A stretch of 64,000 nucleotides of DNA. Source: Cytophaga aurantiaca DSM 3654 (GTDB lineage Bacteria > Bacteroidota > Bacteroidia > Cytophagales > Cytophagaceae). The notes under the pieces are model-generated. The model was given only the letters and a program-made list of their open reading frames with translations, was not told the DNA's origin and ran no database searches. Shown here one piece after another: positions 1 through 9,340 of this stretch. The stretch spans positions 1-64,000 of the forward strand of contig NZ_KB903632.1 in the NCBI RefSeq assembly GCF_000379725.1, read 5' to 3'. Made by a program: the position numbers and the translations under genes. Each line of letters begins with the position of its first letter. Within the stretch, counting starts at the first letter, position 1.

Positions 1-1
1 C

Positions 2-247
2 GTAAGAAAACGAACACATGTATCAAGAAAAGCAAATATGCGTATCAAATCAATATTACACATGGCAGCACTGGTTGCTATTCAATCAAATAAAGAAATT
101 ACAGAATTCTACGATCGTAAAATAAAACAAGGGAAAGCAAAAATGAATGTTATAAACGCTATTCGAAATAAATTAATACATCGTGTATTTGCATGCGTTA
201 GAGATAATAGAAAATATGAATATATTTATACCAATGCACTTGCATAA
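2..247 (+). CDS. IS110-family transposase, C-terminal fragment (runs off left edge)
   Basis: The reading frame is open to the left edge of the window, so only the last ~82 codons are visible. The text around residues IKSILHMAALVAIQ, followed by YDRKIKQGKAKM and NAIRNKLIHRVFACV, is the usual C-terminal end of IS110/IS116/IS902 transposases, in which a helix-hairpin-helix-containing DNA-binding region precedes a short basic tail. The internal ATG at 38 is not a real start. The stop at 245-247 is where such proteins normally end, so the visible part seems intact. Whether the element is complete depends on sequence to the left. Family call is confident; activity unknown. Confidence 0.85.
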   Translation, partial: VRKRTHVSRKANMRIKSILHMAALVAIQSNKEITEFYDRKIKQGKAKMNVINAIRNKLIHRVFACVRDNRKYEYIYTNALA

Positions 248-306
248 ACCATAGAAATCCACGGCGAAAATAGAAAGCATTCATACATATCCACGCCATA
301 ATAAAT

Positions 307-326
307 CCCATAGCTAAAGCTATGGG
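307..326. repeat. Perfect small palindrome (hairpin) between IS tail and lipoprotein gene
   Basis: A 9-bp arm (CCCATAGCT) is repeated inverted after two bases. It lies between the convergent ends of the transposase fragment and the lipoprotein gene. There is no T-tract on either side, so it is a hairpin rather than a clear terminator. Small hairpins of similar make-up occur at 9692-9738. Confidence 0.5.
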
Positions 327-355
327 CTATGCAGAAGGTTAATTTTGAGTTATTG

Positions 356-3178
356 TCAGGAAGGCTTCTGCAGTATCCGATCCAATACTGCTTTAGATGT
401 TTCTCCTGAAATGATCTTCAGTTTGAATGTGTATGTACCTTTCTTTTTTATTTCTGCAATATCCAGTTTGCGAAATTTTTCTTCTTCGAAAATAGCAATG
501 CGCTCATTTGGCAAAACAGCAAGCATCATATTGTTGTCTTCCGGTACAAATCTGAATTTATCTACTACACTGCTATAATATTTGATCACAACATTTCTAT
601 CCTTACCTGTGATCAGGAAAAAGGTAATGTTATTAAACTCCATTATGCTGGTATCTAATTCCATCGTAGCATTAACAAATAAGGCGTTGATATCTTTATA
701 AAAACGATCCCAGTTATAGATGCCAAAATTGTTGATGGCGAAACTGCGGACTAACTTTTCTTCTTCTTCAACGCGTTGGGCTTCATTTTTTTGTTTTTCT
801 TTAATCACCCTTTGTTTTTCTTCATTCTCCCGTTTACGTATCAAATCGTATTGGTTTTGATATTTGGTTAATAATTCAATTTGTTTTTGATCTACGTATG
901 CGTATGTATGAAATTCAATAGTATCTTTTTTAAAAGATATTCTATGCACGCCAGAAGGTAATTTCACCGAAGTTTTTTTCCAAAGAATGACGGGGGATTT
1001 ACCTGGATTTCCTCTTGACAAGACTACATCATCCGGTATTTCAATAACCTCACTGCCCAAATAACTTAACTTATAATCCATTACAAATTCCTGGTTGTAT
1101 GCGTACACTAAAGCTCCTGTTTTGAAATCCCAACATTCTGTTGGTCTTTGATTGCTATAACCATAAAAAAAGTTTTCTTTCCCAGGGCAGAATGCAGTCA
1201 TTTCTTTATTTGTACGAACGGTGTTTAACAGTTTGCCATTTTGCCCCCACAGCATTACGGTGCCGTCAACGGTCTGTGTTAAAATACTTTCATTGCTGCA
1301 AAAGTTTGCGCGCACTATCTCACTATCATACAATTTAAAATCAACAATTTTCTTTCCTGATTTATCAATCAAAAATAATTGCGTCGAATCGTCCTGAACG
1401 ATAATACGGTCTTCATTTTCCGAAAATTCGAAAAAGCACCATTTGGATTTCTTCAATGATAAAATAATATTTCCTTCAGTACTAAGCAACGTTCGTGATA
1501 CGTCAGTTGTATCCCTAAATATTTGAGGATAAATAAAGTTTCCTTTTTTTGAAAAAGAGAAATAGGTATGTTGATTCTCAGGCACCTTAATTTCCTTATA
1601 GGTATCTTTTTCCCAGTTCCAAAAAAACTCACTGTTGTCTTTTTTTAAAATAAGAATTGGATCTTGCGGACTGATTGTGAAAGTATATTTTTCAACTTTA
1701 AGTTTAGCTTTGAAAGTCTCGTTTTTATTCCAATCCCAAATCAACGCCTCGTTATTTTTAGTATAAATTACGATGGATTGGTTGTAGTTCGCAAAATGCC
1801 AATCCTGAATATCTCTTGCATCCATTGATGCTTGTTCTTTCCCATCCACATCAAACACAGTTAGTTTTTTTGAAGCTATCACTGCTATGTTTGATTGATC
1901 CGGAGACGTTTCCCAATGGCTATAAAAAACTCCCTCACTAGTGACATCGAAAGAAAAATTATGAAGCGTATTTCCTGTTAATGAATATATAGAAACAGGT
2001 CTAATTCCATAATCTTCAGGAATGCGTTCTCCAATTACTTTATTTCCGCTTTTGTCAAATGATGGATTGTTTAAAAAACCAAAATCTTTTATCAATGTTC
2101 CATTAAGAGCATAGAGTTTGCAATTGTATTTATTATCTGTCAGCAGAATGTGTGTATGTAACTTATTAACGGATAAATATTCCGCGTGTTTTGTACCTCT
2201 GTTCGTATATAATAATCTCGTTGCTCCTTTAAATCGTGCCTTTAGTTTACCATCCCACCCATAATAGGATAAATAGTCAGCACCATCTCCGGCAACAAAA
2301 CCCAAATTATCAGGTAATACTTCCAATTCTGCCCAATAGAAATTATTGTTAAACTTATGTAGTTGAACTTGTTTAATTTGCTCCGTATAGTATACAGGTT
2401 GCGATATACGAACACTAGACCATGTTGTGTTTTTAACATATGCATTCGACGGATCTGTTGGATCATCTGATTTATTCAAGCCTGCGTACTCCCACTTTAT
2501 GGTATCGATCGCTGCCGCTGCTGTATACTTTTTAGTATCGAAATGCGCCTGAAAATATTTTGCATTGGGATTCTTTTCCCTTGCCGGAGGATTTTTTACT
2601 GTATCTTCTGAAGCTGTGTAGAGCTTCTTCCATCGGTATTGCTTATCGGTAGCCGCAGTTGATTGTGTTTGTAAAAAGAGAGATGCTGTTTCAACCTTTT
2701 TGTTTCCGTCTTCTTCCAAATAATAAAAATCAAAATCACCCTCTACCTTTGAAGCCAGATTCACATTGATCTTTTTATCCTTCGCTATATTGATTTCTTC
2801 TCCATTTGCAGTTGCCGTAATTTCAAACATGCCTCCGCTTTCAAAAGGTTTTGCTTCACCATTTTCATCGTTACACATCATTGGTATACCACTGGCTAAA
2901 ATATCTGCAGCGGTATGAAATTCCCGATACGTCAATGCTACTTTTCCTTTTACCACATTTCCTTGCTTGTCTACAAATGCATTCTCCGGAATTTCAATAC
3001 TTGAACCACTGGATAACCGAAGTGTTTTGGGCTCTGACGCATCCAGTTCAAAGGTATCGTACTTGGGCGTAATGGATTTGAAAGGCGGTTCAATGGTATA
3101 AGCCGGACCATCTGAGTTACATGCGATGAAACATAAAAGAAGTCCACAAGCAAAAAGTAAACGGGGGATTGTATTCAT
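356..3178 (-). CDS. Large lipoprotein with WD40/propeller-like repeats
   Basis: A 940-residue protein with a lipoprotein signal: hydrophobic stretch to residue 19 followed by Cys20 (LLCFIAC-NSD). Residues ~45-130 contain a GSSIEIPENAFVDKQG segment seen at the start of many Bacteroidota cell-surface lipoproteins. Residues ~320-740 hold repeated short strands ending in Trp-Asp-type pairs (SHWETSPDQSNIAVIAS, IWDWNKNE, FWNWEKD, MLWGQNGK), consistent with a degenerate WD40-like propeller. Residues ~766-809 are a highly charged E/K/R coiled coil. The last ~130 residues are unrecognised. It stands alone on the minus strand with 100 bp to the next lipoprotein gene. Function unknown; an envelope scaffold or binding role is inference. 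Confidence 0.7.
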   Translation of the reverse strand: MNTIPRLLFACGLLLCFIACNSDGPAYTIEPPFKSITPKYDTFELDASEPKTLRLSSGSSIEIPENAFVDKQGNVVKGKVALTYREFHTAADILASGIPMMCNDENGEAKPFESGGMFEITATANGEEINIAKDKKINVNLASKVEGDFDFYYLEEDGNKKVETASLFLQTQSTAATDKQYRWKKLYTASEDTVKNPPAREKNPNAKYFQAHFDTKKYTAAAAIDTIKWEYAGLNKSDDPTDPSNAYVKNTTWSSVRISQPVYYTEQIKQVQLHKFNNNFYWAELEVLPDNLGFVAGDGADYLSYYGWDGKLKARFKGATRLLYTNRGTKHAEYLSVNKLHTHILLTDNKYNCKLYALNGTLIKDFGFLNNPSFDKSGNKVIGERIPEDYGIRPVSIYSLTGNTLHNFSFDVTSEGVFYSHWETSPDQSNIAVIASKKLTVFDVDGKEQASMDARDIQDWHFANYNQSIVIYTKNNEALIWDWNKNETFKAKLKVEKYTFTISPQDPILILKKDNSEFFWNWEKDTYKEIKVPENQHTYFSFSKKGNFIYPQIFRDTTDVSRTLLSTEGNIILSLKKSKWCFFEFSENEDRIIVQDDSTQLFLIDKSGKKIVDFKLYDSEIVRANFCSNESILTQTVDGTVMLWGQNGKLLNTVRTNKEMTAFCPGKENFFYGYSNQRPTECWDFKTGALVYAYNQEFVMDYKLSYLGSEVIEIPDDVVLSRGNPGKSPVILWKKTSVKLPSGVHRISFKKDTIEFHTYAYVDQKQIELLTKYQNQYDLIRKRENEEKQRVIKEKQKNEAQRVEEEEKLVRSFAINNFGIYNWDRFYKDINALFVNATMELDTSIMEFNNITFFLITGKDRNVVIKYYSSVVDKFRFVPEDNNMMLAVLPNERIAIFEEEKFRKLDIAEIKKKGTYTFKLKIISGETSKAVLDRILQKPS

Positions 3179-3223
3179 AAAAACAGTATCGATTATTTGG
3201 ATACGAAAGATAGTAAATAGTTG

Positions 3224-3272
3224 TCAGTAGACAGTGGTCAGTAAAACAGTGGTCAGTTATGATGAAGCCAAT
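3224..3272. repeat. Intergenic GTGGTCAGT-type short repeats, copy 1
   Basis: Contains three close variants of AGT(g/a)GTCAGT. The part at 3248-3272 is nearly identical to 4355-4379 (about three differences in 25-27 bases), in both cases just beyond the 3' end of or upstream of a minus-strand lipoprotein gene. A related inverse version is at 9803-9827. Looks like a dispersed short repeat; role unknown. Confidence 0.5.
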
Positions 3273-3278
3273 AAATTC

Positions 3279-4298
3279 TCAGCACCCACTCTCTTGCAGA
3301 GAAATCGTAATATATCGGGTTTCTATTAGCCTATCACCTGAAAACCGCTGTACTTTAAGATAAAAACTGCCAAGATCGTAACAGAAATAGCGGTTCTTAT
3401 GTACATATTCTGTATTGATCTCATACTCTCCCGGTATTGTCACAATGGTATCTTTCATGTGATGTTTTTTAGCCATTGCGTTTCTGTATAAATCTCCTTC
3501 GCCTTTAGTTAAATTACCATTGGATCTAGGTAGGAAAATACCACCCGTATCTGGCAGTACCTTGTATGGGGTAAGTTCAAACCATTGCATGATTTTATTG
3601 TCGGCATTTTCATGTGTGAGTTCTTTCACTTCATACAGAAGTTGTCCGTAAGCAAGGGAAACAACGAAGCGGTCGCTTTTATTTTTCGGAACACATTGAA
3701 TGCGTTTGATTACTTGATAACTTTTTAGCGTTTCATATAAAGAGATGGTATCCTCTTTAATAATCTGCGCCTGGCTTCCATCCACTCCATTCTGCTGATA
3801 AAAGCGGTTAGTGTTTGTATATTCCTCATCATAAATGAATCCGAAAAAAATCATTTTAAACTCCGGATAAAAAAGCGTTATGCCAACCGGATTTTCAGAA
3901 GAGGTGTATTCTTTGAAAACATAATAAATATAGATCTCTGAATTATTTCTAAAGCGTACCTTATACCATTCCTTGTGTTCTTCCAGTACATCCAGTTCCT
4001 GACCAAATGGAAGTATACTTTCCAGCTCGGTATTGTGATCCATCTGAGCATATACTGTTGTACCTTCTTTATTGGTTACATATACCACTTTGATGGCTTT
4101 CATGGTATCCTCGGGAATAATCGTTCGTGGGACATTTACAGCAGCGGCATCATCCATGCCTGGAATAGCAGGTGTGGAATCAGGCACTACTAAAACAGAA
4201 TCTGCAGCAGTCTGTTCGGATGTTGTTTTGTCTGCACAGCCATACAGTGCAACAAGAGATCCTATTAAAAGTACTCGAAAGAATATCATTCGGTTCAT
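3279..4298 (-). CDS. Lipoprotein with SH3-like domain
   Basis: Start placed at the second in-frame Met (4298) because it leaves a proper lipoprotein signal, MNRMIFFRVLLIGSLVALYG-C; the upstream Met would add ten residues before it. The product is then 339 residues. After a linker rich in Thr, Ser, Pro and Ala, residues ~75-125 (mature side) read as a bacterial SH3-like fold (VYVTNKEGTTVYAQM...GQELDVLEEHKEWYKVRF), usually a cell-wall or peptide-binding module. The remainder, ~200 residues, is unrecognised and probably beta-rich. The gene lies between two other envelope-protein genes on the same strand, each separated by about 80-100 bp, so co-transcription is uncertain. Function not assigned. 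Confidence 0.65.
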   Translation of the reverse strand: MNRMIFFRVLLIGSLVALYGCADKTTSEQTAADSVLVVPDSTPAIPGMDDAAAVNVPRTIIPEDTMKAIKVVYVTNKEGTTVYAQMDHNTELESILPFGQELDVLEEHKEWYKVRFRNNSEIYIYYVFKEYTSSENPVGITLFYPEFKMIFFGFIYDEEYTNTNRFYQQNGVDGSQAQIIKEDTISLYETLKSYQVIKRIQCVPKNKSDRFVVSLAYGQLLYEVKELTHENADNKIMQWFELTPYKVLPDTGGIFLPRSNGNLTKGEGDLYRNAMAKKHHMKDTIVTIPGEYEINTEYVHKNRYFCYDLGSFYLKVQRFSGDRLIETRYITISLQESGC

Positions 4299-4354
4299 GC
4301 AATAAAAAATGTAGAGGTTCTGTGTCAAGGTAATAAAGTTAGAGCAAATTTATT

Positions 4355-4379
4355 AGTGGTCAGTTATGATAAAGTCAAT
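4355..4379. repeat. Intergenic GTGGTCAGT-type repeat, copy 2
   Basis: Near copy of 3248-3272: both read AGTGGTCAGTTATGAT followed by a similar A-rich stretch. Located between the SH3-like lipoprotein and the leucine-rich-repeat gene. Confidence 0.5.
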
Positions 4380-4410
4380 GCATAGAACAAAAAGTACACT
4401 TCATCACTTA

Positions 4411-5844
4411 TCAATGAAGTCTCATCGAGCTATCTTCTTCCGTTTCAAAACGCACTTCACAGTTTTCAGGTAATAGCTTTTTAATTTCTACGACTCTTTC
4501 CACAGGTATTTTTGTTTCTCGTATTCCAAGCCATTTAAGATTTTCTAAATTTTTAATTGGATCAGGAATGGTTGAAATCGGATTGTTTGTCAATGATAGT
4601 TGCTCAAGATTTTTCAATTCAAATAACTCCAGAGGTAACTTCTCTATGTTATTATCCATTAAATAAAGAACGCTCAGGAATTCAAGTTGGCCAATGCAAT
4701 CCGGCAACGTAGTTATTTTATTATCCGACAAATCCAGTTTCTGAAGATTCGTTAAAATACAAATAAAACCCGGTAGCGTAGTTATTTTATTATTCGACAA
4801 ATCCAATTCCTGAAGATTTGTCAACTCACAAATGAAATCCGGTAGCGTAGTTATTTTATTTCTCGACAATTTTAATTCCTGAAGATTTGTCAAACCACAA
4901 ATAAAATCCGGGATTTTCTCAATGTTAGAATTTCGTATTTCCAATGATACAAGATTTGAAAGTCCTTTAATAAATGCTGGGAATTGAGATAGCGAATCGC
5001 TACCCAAACCAAGCCACATAAGGTTTTTTAGGTTGGATAATTCATCCGGAAAATGAGATATCTTATTCCCATTAAGAAAAAGATCATTCAGCAGAATTAA
5101 TTGCCCCATGGATGCAGGAATGCTTGTCAAGTCATTTCCAAAAGCATGAAGGTGTCTGAGTGATATTAGATTTCCAATTTCGGAAGGCAGTATTTTTATA
5201 TTGTTGCTTTGAATTTCAAGCGTTTCTAAATTACCCAGTAGGCCAATTGTTTCGGGTAAAGCCTTGAGTCCATTAAAAGGTATGCTTAATATTTTAAGGC
5301 TTTTCAATTCACCTATTTGATTCGGCAGATATTCAATCTGATTGCCTTGCAATGAAATTTCAATCAGGCTTTTCAATTTTCCTATTTCAGCAGGTAAAGA
5401 AGAAAGTTTGTTATCTCCGATCAATAAGGTTTCAAGATGGGATAATTCTCCAATTTCTTTCGGAAGGGCTGTTAATTCACAATGATGGATTGTAAAATAC
5501 TCAAGTCTCTTGCAATATTTTATACCAGCAGGAATCTTCGTGAATTCATTATCATTTAATATCAGTGTTCTTAGATTCGGAAGCTTAAAAATTTCATCGG
5601 GTAAGTTTTTCAGGAAGCATTCTGATAGCGATAAAAATTGTAAACTATCCAGTTTTCCAATTTGCTTTAGCTTGTTGAAATCAATTTCCTTAAGATAGAG
5701 TTGAAGATTGTATACTTTCTCTTTTGCGTTAAGCGCTTCGTCGAGGTCTGTATACACTTTCTTACCCGGCACATGTCTCCAGTCGTAACAATAGCCATTG
5801 ATCGATACTAAAAGCAGGACACCAATTATCAGTATGTGTTTCAT
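4411..5844 (-). CDS. Secreted leucine-rich-repeat protein
   Basis: A 477-residue protein starting with a signal peptide (MKHILIIGVLLLVSINGYC). From residue ~45 nearly to the end it is built of 23-residue leucine-rich repeats of the LxxLPxxIxxLxxLxxLxLxxNxI type, about 17 in all, capped by a short C-terminal VERVVEIKKLLPENC segment. No kinase, sortase or T9SS sorting domain is visible, so periplasmic or surface location follows from the signal peptide only. Three neighbouring repeats are nearly identical at DNA level (69-bp unit, about 4703-4910), a sign of recent unit duplication. LRR proteins bind other proteins; the partner here is not evident. Confidence 0.85.
   Translation of the reverse strand: MKHILIIGVLLLVSINGYCYDWRHVPGKKVYTDLDEALNAKEKVYNLQLYLKEIDFNKLKQIGKLDSLQFLSLSECFLKNLPDEIFKLPNLRTLILNDNEFTKIPAGIKYCKRLEYFTIHHCELTALPKEIGELSHLETLLIGDNKLSSLPAEIGKLKSLIEISLQGNQIEYLPNQIGELKSLKILSIPFNGLKALPETIGLLGNLETLEIQSNNIKILPSEIGNLISLRHLHAFGNDLTSIPASMGQLILLNDLFLNGNKISHFPDELSNLKNLMWLGLGSDSLSQFPAFIKGLSNLVSLEIRNSNIEKIPDFICGLTNLQELKLSRNKITTLPDFICELTNLQELDLSNNKITTLPGFICILTNLQKLDLSDNKITTLPDCIGQLEFLSVLYLMDNNIEKLPLELFELKNLEQLSLTNNPISTIPDPIKNLENLKWLGIRETKIPVERVVEIKKLLPENCEVRFETEEDSSMRLH
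4703..4910 (-). repeat. 69-bp tandem repeat inside the LRR gene
   Basis: The phrase GTAGTTATTTTATT recurs at about 4709, 4778 and 4847, exactly 69 bp apart (23 codons), with most of the intervening bases also conserved. Encodes the near-identical repeats with NKITTLPDFIC / NKITTLPGFIC. Confidence 0.75.
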
Positions 5845-6050
5845 TTTATGTTTCTTCTAATTTGCTGCAGGCTTACTTACGCGAATAATTATACGTTGGG
5901 GTGTAGTCAAAGACTACAGAAAGATCAGACACCAGTCCCGCTTCGCTCAGACTGGCGCCAGCAGTGCAGTATTTGTTTCATTTTTATTTTTCTGATTTTG
6001 CTGCAGAGAGTCGAGCGAATGTCTGCGGCAGTAGAAGACTATTGTTGAGT

Positions 6051-6719
6051 TTATTTATTACTGAAATCAAAATATAGATGTTTGGACCAGTTATCGACAC
6101 ACAATAATGCATGTTTTTCTGATTCAATTCTGTAGATCTCCTTATTTATCTTTTCTATATCTGCAGATGAATTTGAAGATTTAAATATGAAATTTAGAAA
6201 TCCTTTATTCTTCCCGGAAATTATTTTTTTCAAAGCGATGATTTCAGTATTCTTCAATTCGATCATTTTATAAAAATCTGAAATCATTTGATTGTAATTT
6301 AAAATCTCTTCGTATATCTTTTGATTTTGAATCTCAAAAGCTTCGTTGCCCATCATATATAATTCTCCGGCTTCCAAATAAGCAAACGCACCTGAATTTG
6401 ATTCATCATTTAAAAATATCTTTGTAGTTTCAATGAGTTTGTCCAAGTCCTGATGATCGTAATATCCACGTTGTTTTAAATCAATTAAAAAATCAAATAA
6501 TTTTTCCTTCCCCTTATAAAAATTCCCTATAATAGAAATTGGATGATCGTATTCCCATATTATGGATGGTGACAACTTCGATTCCTGACTCACTAATATT
6601 TTATGAATTAAAGGAATCTCATAATTATTTTCCGAGACGCCTTTAATACTATCTGAATCCTGTTTTTTCCTTAGGGTTCTATCAAAATTAATTGCATACA
6701 AATAACTTCTATTTGCCAT
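6051..6719 (-). CDS. Conserved-looking protein of unknown function, 222 aa
   Basis: Begins MANRSYLYAINFD, with no signal peptide or membrane segment, so it is probably cytoplasmic. The middle (residues ~125-180) is predicted to be helical with alternating charged and hydrophobic residues; a basic stretch (KKIISGKNKG) precedes a helix at the end. I do not recognise the family. It follows the PAS histidine kinase by 12 bp on the same strand and is probably co-transcribed with it, which is the only clue to its role. Confidence 0.6.
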   Translation of the reverse strand: MANRSYLYAINFDRTLRKKQDSDSIKGVSENNYEIPLIHKILVSQESKLSPSIIWEYDHPISIIGNFYKGKEKLFDFLIDLKQRGYYDHQDLDKLIETTKIFLNDESNSGAFAYLEAGELYMMGNEAFEIQNQKIYEEILNYNQMISDFYKMIELKNTEIIALKKIISGKNKGFLNFIFKSSNSSADIEKINKEIYRIESEKHALLCVDNWSKHLYFDFSNK

Positions 6720-6731
6720 ATTTTAAAAGGT

Positions 6732-8714
6732 TTATAACGGAAGGTATATATGAAAGCTTGTTCCCTTTCCAACTTCACTTTCGACATCGATGTAGCCGCG
6801 ATGATTCTCAACTACTTTTTTACAAACAGCCAGGCCAATACCCGTACCTATAAACTTAGGATCGGCGGTGCCACGCGTAAATATTGTAAAAACTTTTTCA
6901 AACAGATCTTTTGTAAACCCTATGCCGTTATCTTTAAAAATAAGATGCGCGTATTTACTTTCAGGATCAATTAACTCACTGCCGTTTTTTATATTTTTGC
7001 CATCTATTTCGGAACAGCTGATTGAAATAACAGGTATTGCTTCATTGAATTTTAACGCATTGCTCAACAGGTTTAAAAACAGCTGATAGAGTTGTGATGA
7101 AACGCCCTCTATTATTGGCAACGGAGACAGATGAATGACTGCATTCTTTTGTTTGATTATACATTCGCAGTCAGTAATAGCATTAGCAAGTATAACAGAC
7201 AGATCAACCGTTTCAAAGGTAAGCTGAGGTGATGAAAGGCGCGAATAATTGAGCAGCTCTTTTACCAAAGAAGACATGCGCTCCGAAGCGCTATTGATTT
7301 TAGAAATATATTTTTCAAGCAGCTCCTGATCGTTGATATTTTCCATGATCAGATCGCTAAAGATCCGGATCTTTCGCAATGGTTCCTGCAAGTCGTGACT
7401 GGCAACATACGCAAACTGTTCCAAATAACGATTGGAACGATTCAGGTTGAAGTTCGCATTGCGAAGATCAACCGTACGCTCATCTACGCGTTCTTCTAAT
7501 TCATTACTCAATTGTCTGTATTTTCTTTCTGATTCCTGCAATGATTGTTGAGCAGCAAGTTCCTGCCGCATATCCCTCATCACCGCACCAAACGCTAATA
7601 CTTCTCCTGTTACCGGATCATCGATGCGCACCGTATTGTTGTATACGGGAATGATCTCCCCTGTCTTTAAATGCCGGACATTCATTTGCCCTGACCATCT
7701 TCCAACAGTTTGCAAGGATGTAATTACCTCTGCAGCTACTTTTTCAAAATCCTCTTTTAAATGCAGCTCCGAGATAGGGGTTTGAAGAACCTGCTCCATG
7801 GTGTCAAACCCAAGCAGTTCCATGCCCGCCTTATTGATGTAGGAGTTAATGTTATTTGTTCCCAACAAAGACATCAGCTCAATGCTGTTGTCTACCAGTC
7901 GTAATAATTTCTCTTGCTCGGACTTGAGTTGATGTTCTTCTGTAACGTCCTGCACAGTTCCTACAAAACGATAAGGAACATCACCGTTAAAATATCCCTT
8001 GCCTTTGTTTCTAATCCAGCGAATCTTACCTTCTTCACTGCCCACTCTGTATTCCAATGTATAATCTGCCCGTTGCAGGGGATCCAGAGAAGCGCCTACA
8101 GCGACGGTCACTTTAGGATGATCCTTTTCGTTAATATATTTCCAAAAATCGAGTGGGGCTATGTGCTCATGCGGCGGCATGTTAAATAATTCGCGGCAAC
8201 GGGCATCCAGCTCAACCGTATTATCAAGCAGGTTGAAATCCCATGTACCATAAGATCCGGCATCCAATACAAGACTTTTTTTCTTTTCAGCTTCTTCCAG
8301 CTTTTTACGGGCTTCTACAGAATGCGTGATGTCGTTTGCCAGACACATGATGCCATTGATGCGACTCTGTTCGTCCCGCAATGCTTCGAATGTGAGGCTA
8401 TAGTAAAATGGAATTAACCATCCCTCAACAGGTAACTCTACAAATACCTCGTTAATGACAGCACGATTTCCCTGGTTGTAAACGTCATCAAAAATTTTTC
8501 TTAGCTCCTGTACATCTTCCCTTTTTAAAACGTCAAAGGCAGGCTTTTCAAGAACATCTTCCGCATTTAAATTCCAATAACGAAGCATGGCTTCATTCGC
8601 CAGTTCTATCATGTAATCCGAGCCGCGGTAAATAGCCATACCGATAGGCATTTGTGAAAGGATGTTGGATAGGTTAAGTTGAGAAGTGATTCGTAAATTG
8701 TCGGCCAAACTCAT
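6732..8714 (-). CDS. Multi-PAS sensor histidine kinase
   Basis: A 660-residue kinase without membrane segments, so probably a cytoplasmic sensor. It has three PAS/PAC units: residues ~20-130 (begins QMPIGMAIYRGSDYMIELAN), ~145-265 (ending YRFVGTVQDVTEEHQ) and ~270-390 (ending AFGAVMRDMRQ). A coiled coil follows, then a HisKA box with the phospho-acceptor His in FAYVASHDLQEPLRKIR. The HATPase_c domain has an N box (LLSNALKFNE), G1 (KDNGIGF) and G2 (GTGIGLAVCKKVVENHRG). There is no receiver domain and no response regulator next to it. The ligand sensed by the PAS domains cannot be read from the sequence. The small unknown gene directly downstream may be its partner. Confidence 0.92.
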   Translation of the reverse strand: MSLADNLRITSQLNLSNILSQMPIGMAIYRGSDYMIELANEAMLRYWNLNAEDVLEKPAFDVLKREDVQELRKIFDDVYNQGNRAVINEVFVELPVEGWLIPFYYSLTFEALRDEQSRINGIMCLANDITHSVEARKKLEEAEKKKSLVLDAGSYGTWDFNLLDNTVELDARCRELFNMPPHEHIAPLDFWKYINEKDHPKVTVAVGASLDPLQRADYTLEYRVGSEEGKIRWIRNKGKGYFNGDVPYRFVGTVQDVTEEHQLKSEQEKLLRLVDNSIELMSLLGTNNINSYINKAGMELLGFDTMEQVLQTPISELHLKEDFEKVAAEVITSLQTVGRWSGQMNVRHLKTGEIIPVYNNTVRIDDPVTGEVLAFGAVMRDMRQELAAQQSLQESERKYRQLSNELEERVDERTVDLRNANFNLNRSNRYLEQFAYVASHDLQEPLRKIRIFSDLIMENINDQELLEKYISKINSASERMSSLVKELLNYSRLSSPQLTFETVDLSVILANAITDCECIIKQKNAVIHLSPLPIIEGVSSQLYQLFLNLLSNALKFNEAIPVISISCSEIDGKNIKNGSELIDPESKYAHLIFKDNGIGFTKDLFEKVFTIFTRGTADPKFIGTGIGLAVCKKVVENHRGYIDVESEVGKGTSFHIYLPL

Positions 8715-8923
8715 AATTCTTTATTCAGACTAAATTTATGGAAAAGTTAAACCTGCATTAATCGGAGACTCATTGCTATTGAAAACACAATGAAAGAAAA
8801 CACTATTCAAGATATAAAATAGCATACATTTTACAAAAAAAAATGCTGAACGATCGCGACCGTTCCGTAAGTACGAAGAGGGCTATAAAGAATGTGAGTG
8901 GGGCTCAATAATTGATATATATT

Positions 8924-8960
8924 AAAACAAAAAAACCCTTCCGGTTTGGAAGGGTTTTAA
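8924..8960 (-). terminator. Rho-independent terminator after tRNA-Ser
   Basis: On the minus strand the stem AAACCCTTCC / GGAAGGGTTT is followed by a run of T residues, just downstream of the tRNA gene. Confidence 0.8.
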
Positions 8961-8964
8961 TACG

Positions 8965-9049
8965 TAGAGAGAGAGGGATTCGAACCCCCGGAACCTCGCA
9001 GTTCAACGGTTTTCAAGACCGCCGCATTCGACCGCTCTGCCATCTCTCT
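8965..9049 (-). tRNA. tRNA-Ser (anticodon UGA)
   Basis: Read on the minus strand: acceptor AGAGAGA pairs with TCTCTCT; T8-G9; D arm with GCAGAGCGG; anticodon loop CTTGAAA gives UGA; a long variable arm of the serine type; T arm GGGGGTTCGAATCCCTC. The length of about 85 nt fits tRNA-Ser. CCA is not encoded. The discriminator base appears to be A rather than the usual G of bacterial serine tRNAs; the exact 3' end is therefore slightly uncertain. Confidence 0.93.
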
Positions 9050-9340
9050 ATGCGGTCCAAAGACAATCGTGTTGTCTAATGAGGATGCAAAACTATGCAT
9101 TTTCTATTAATATACAAACATTGACTGCCAAATTCTTTTAAAAAAGTTTCCACAACTTCTTCGTTTGGATACAAGTCTAAGATAATGTTAGAGTTGTATC
9201 CAAACGAAGAAAACTCCAAATATCAAAAAAACAAATTCCAAAGAGGTTGCGAGGAAATACATTCCTGAGTGTCCGCCGCGGCGTAGGCTGAAAAAGCACA
9301 ACCCCGGCAACATTCAACAAAATTCTAATATCTTTAATTC

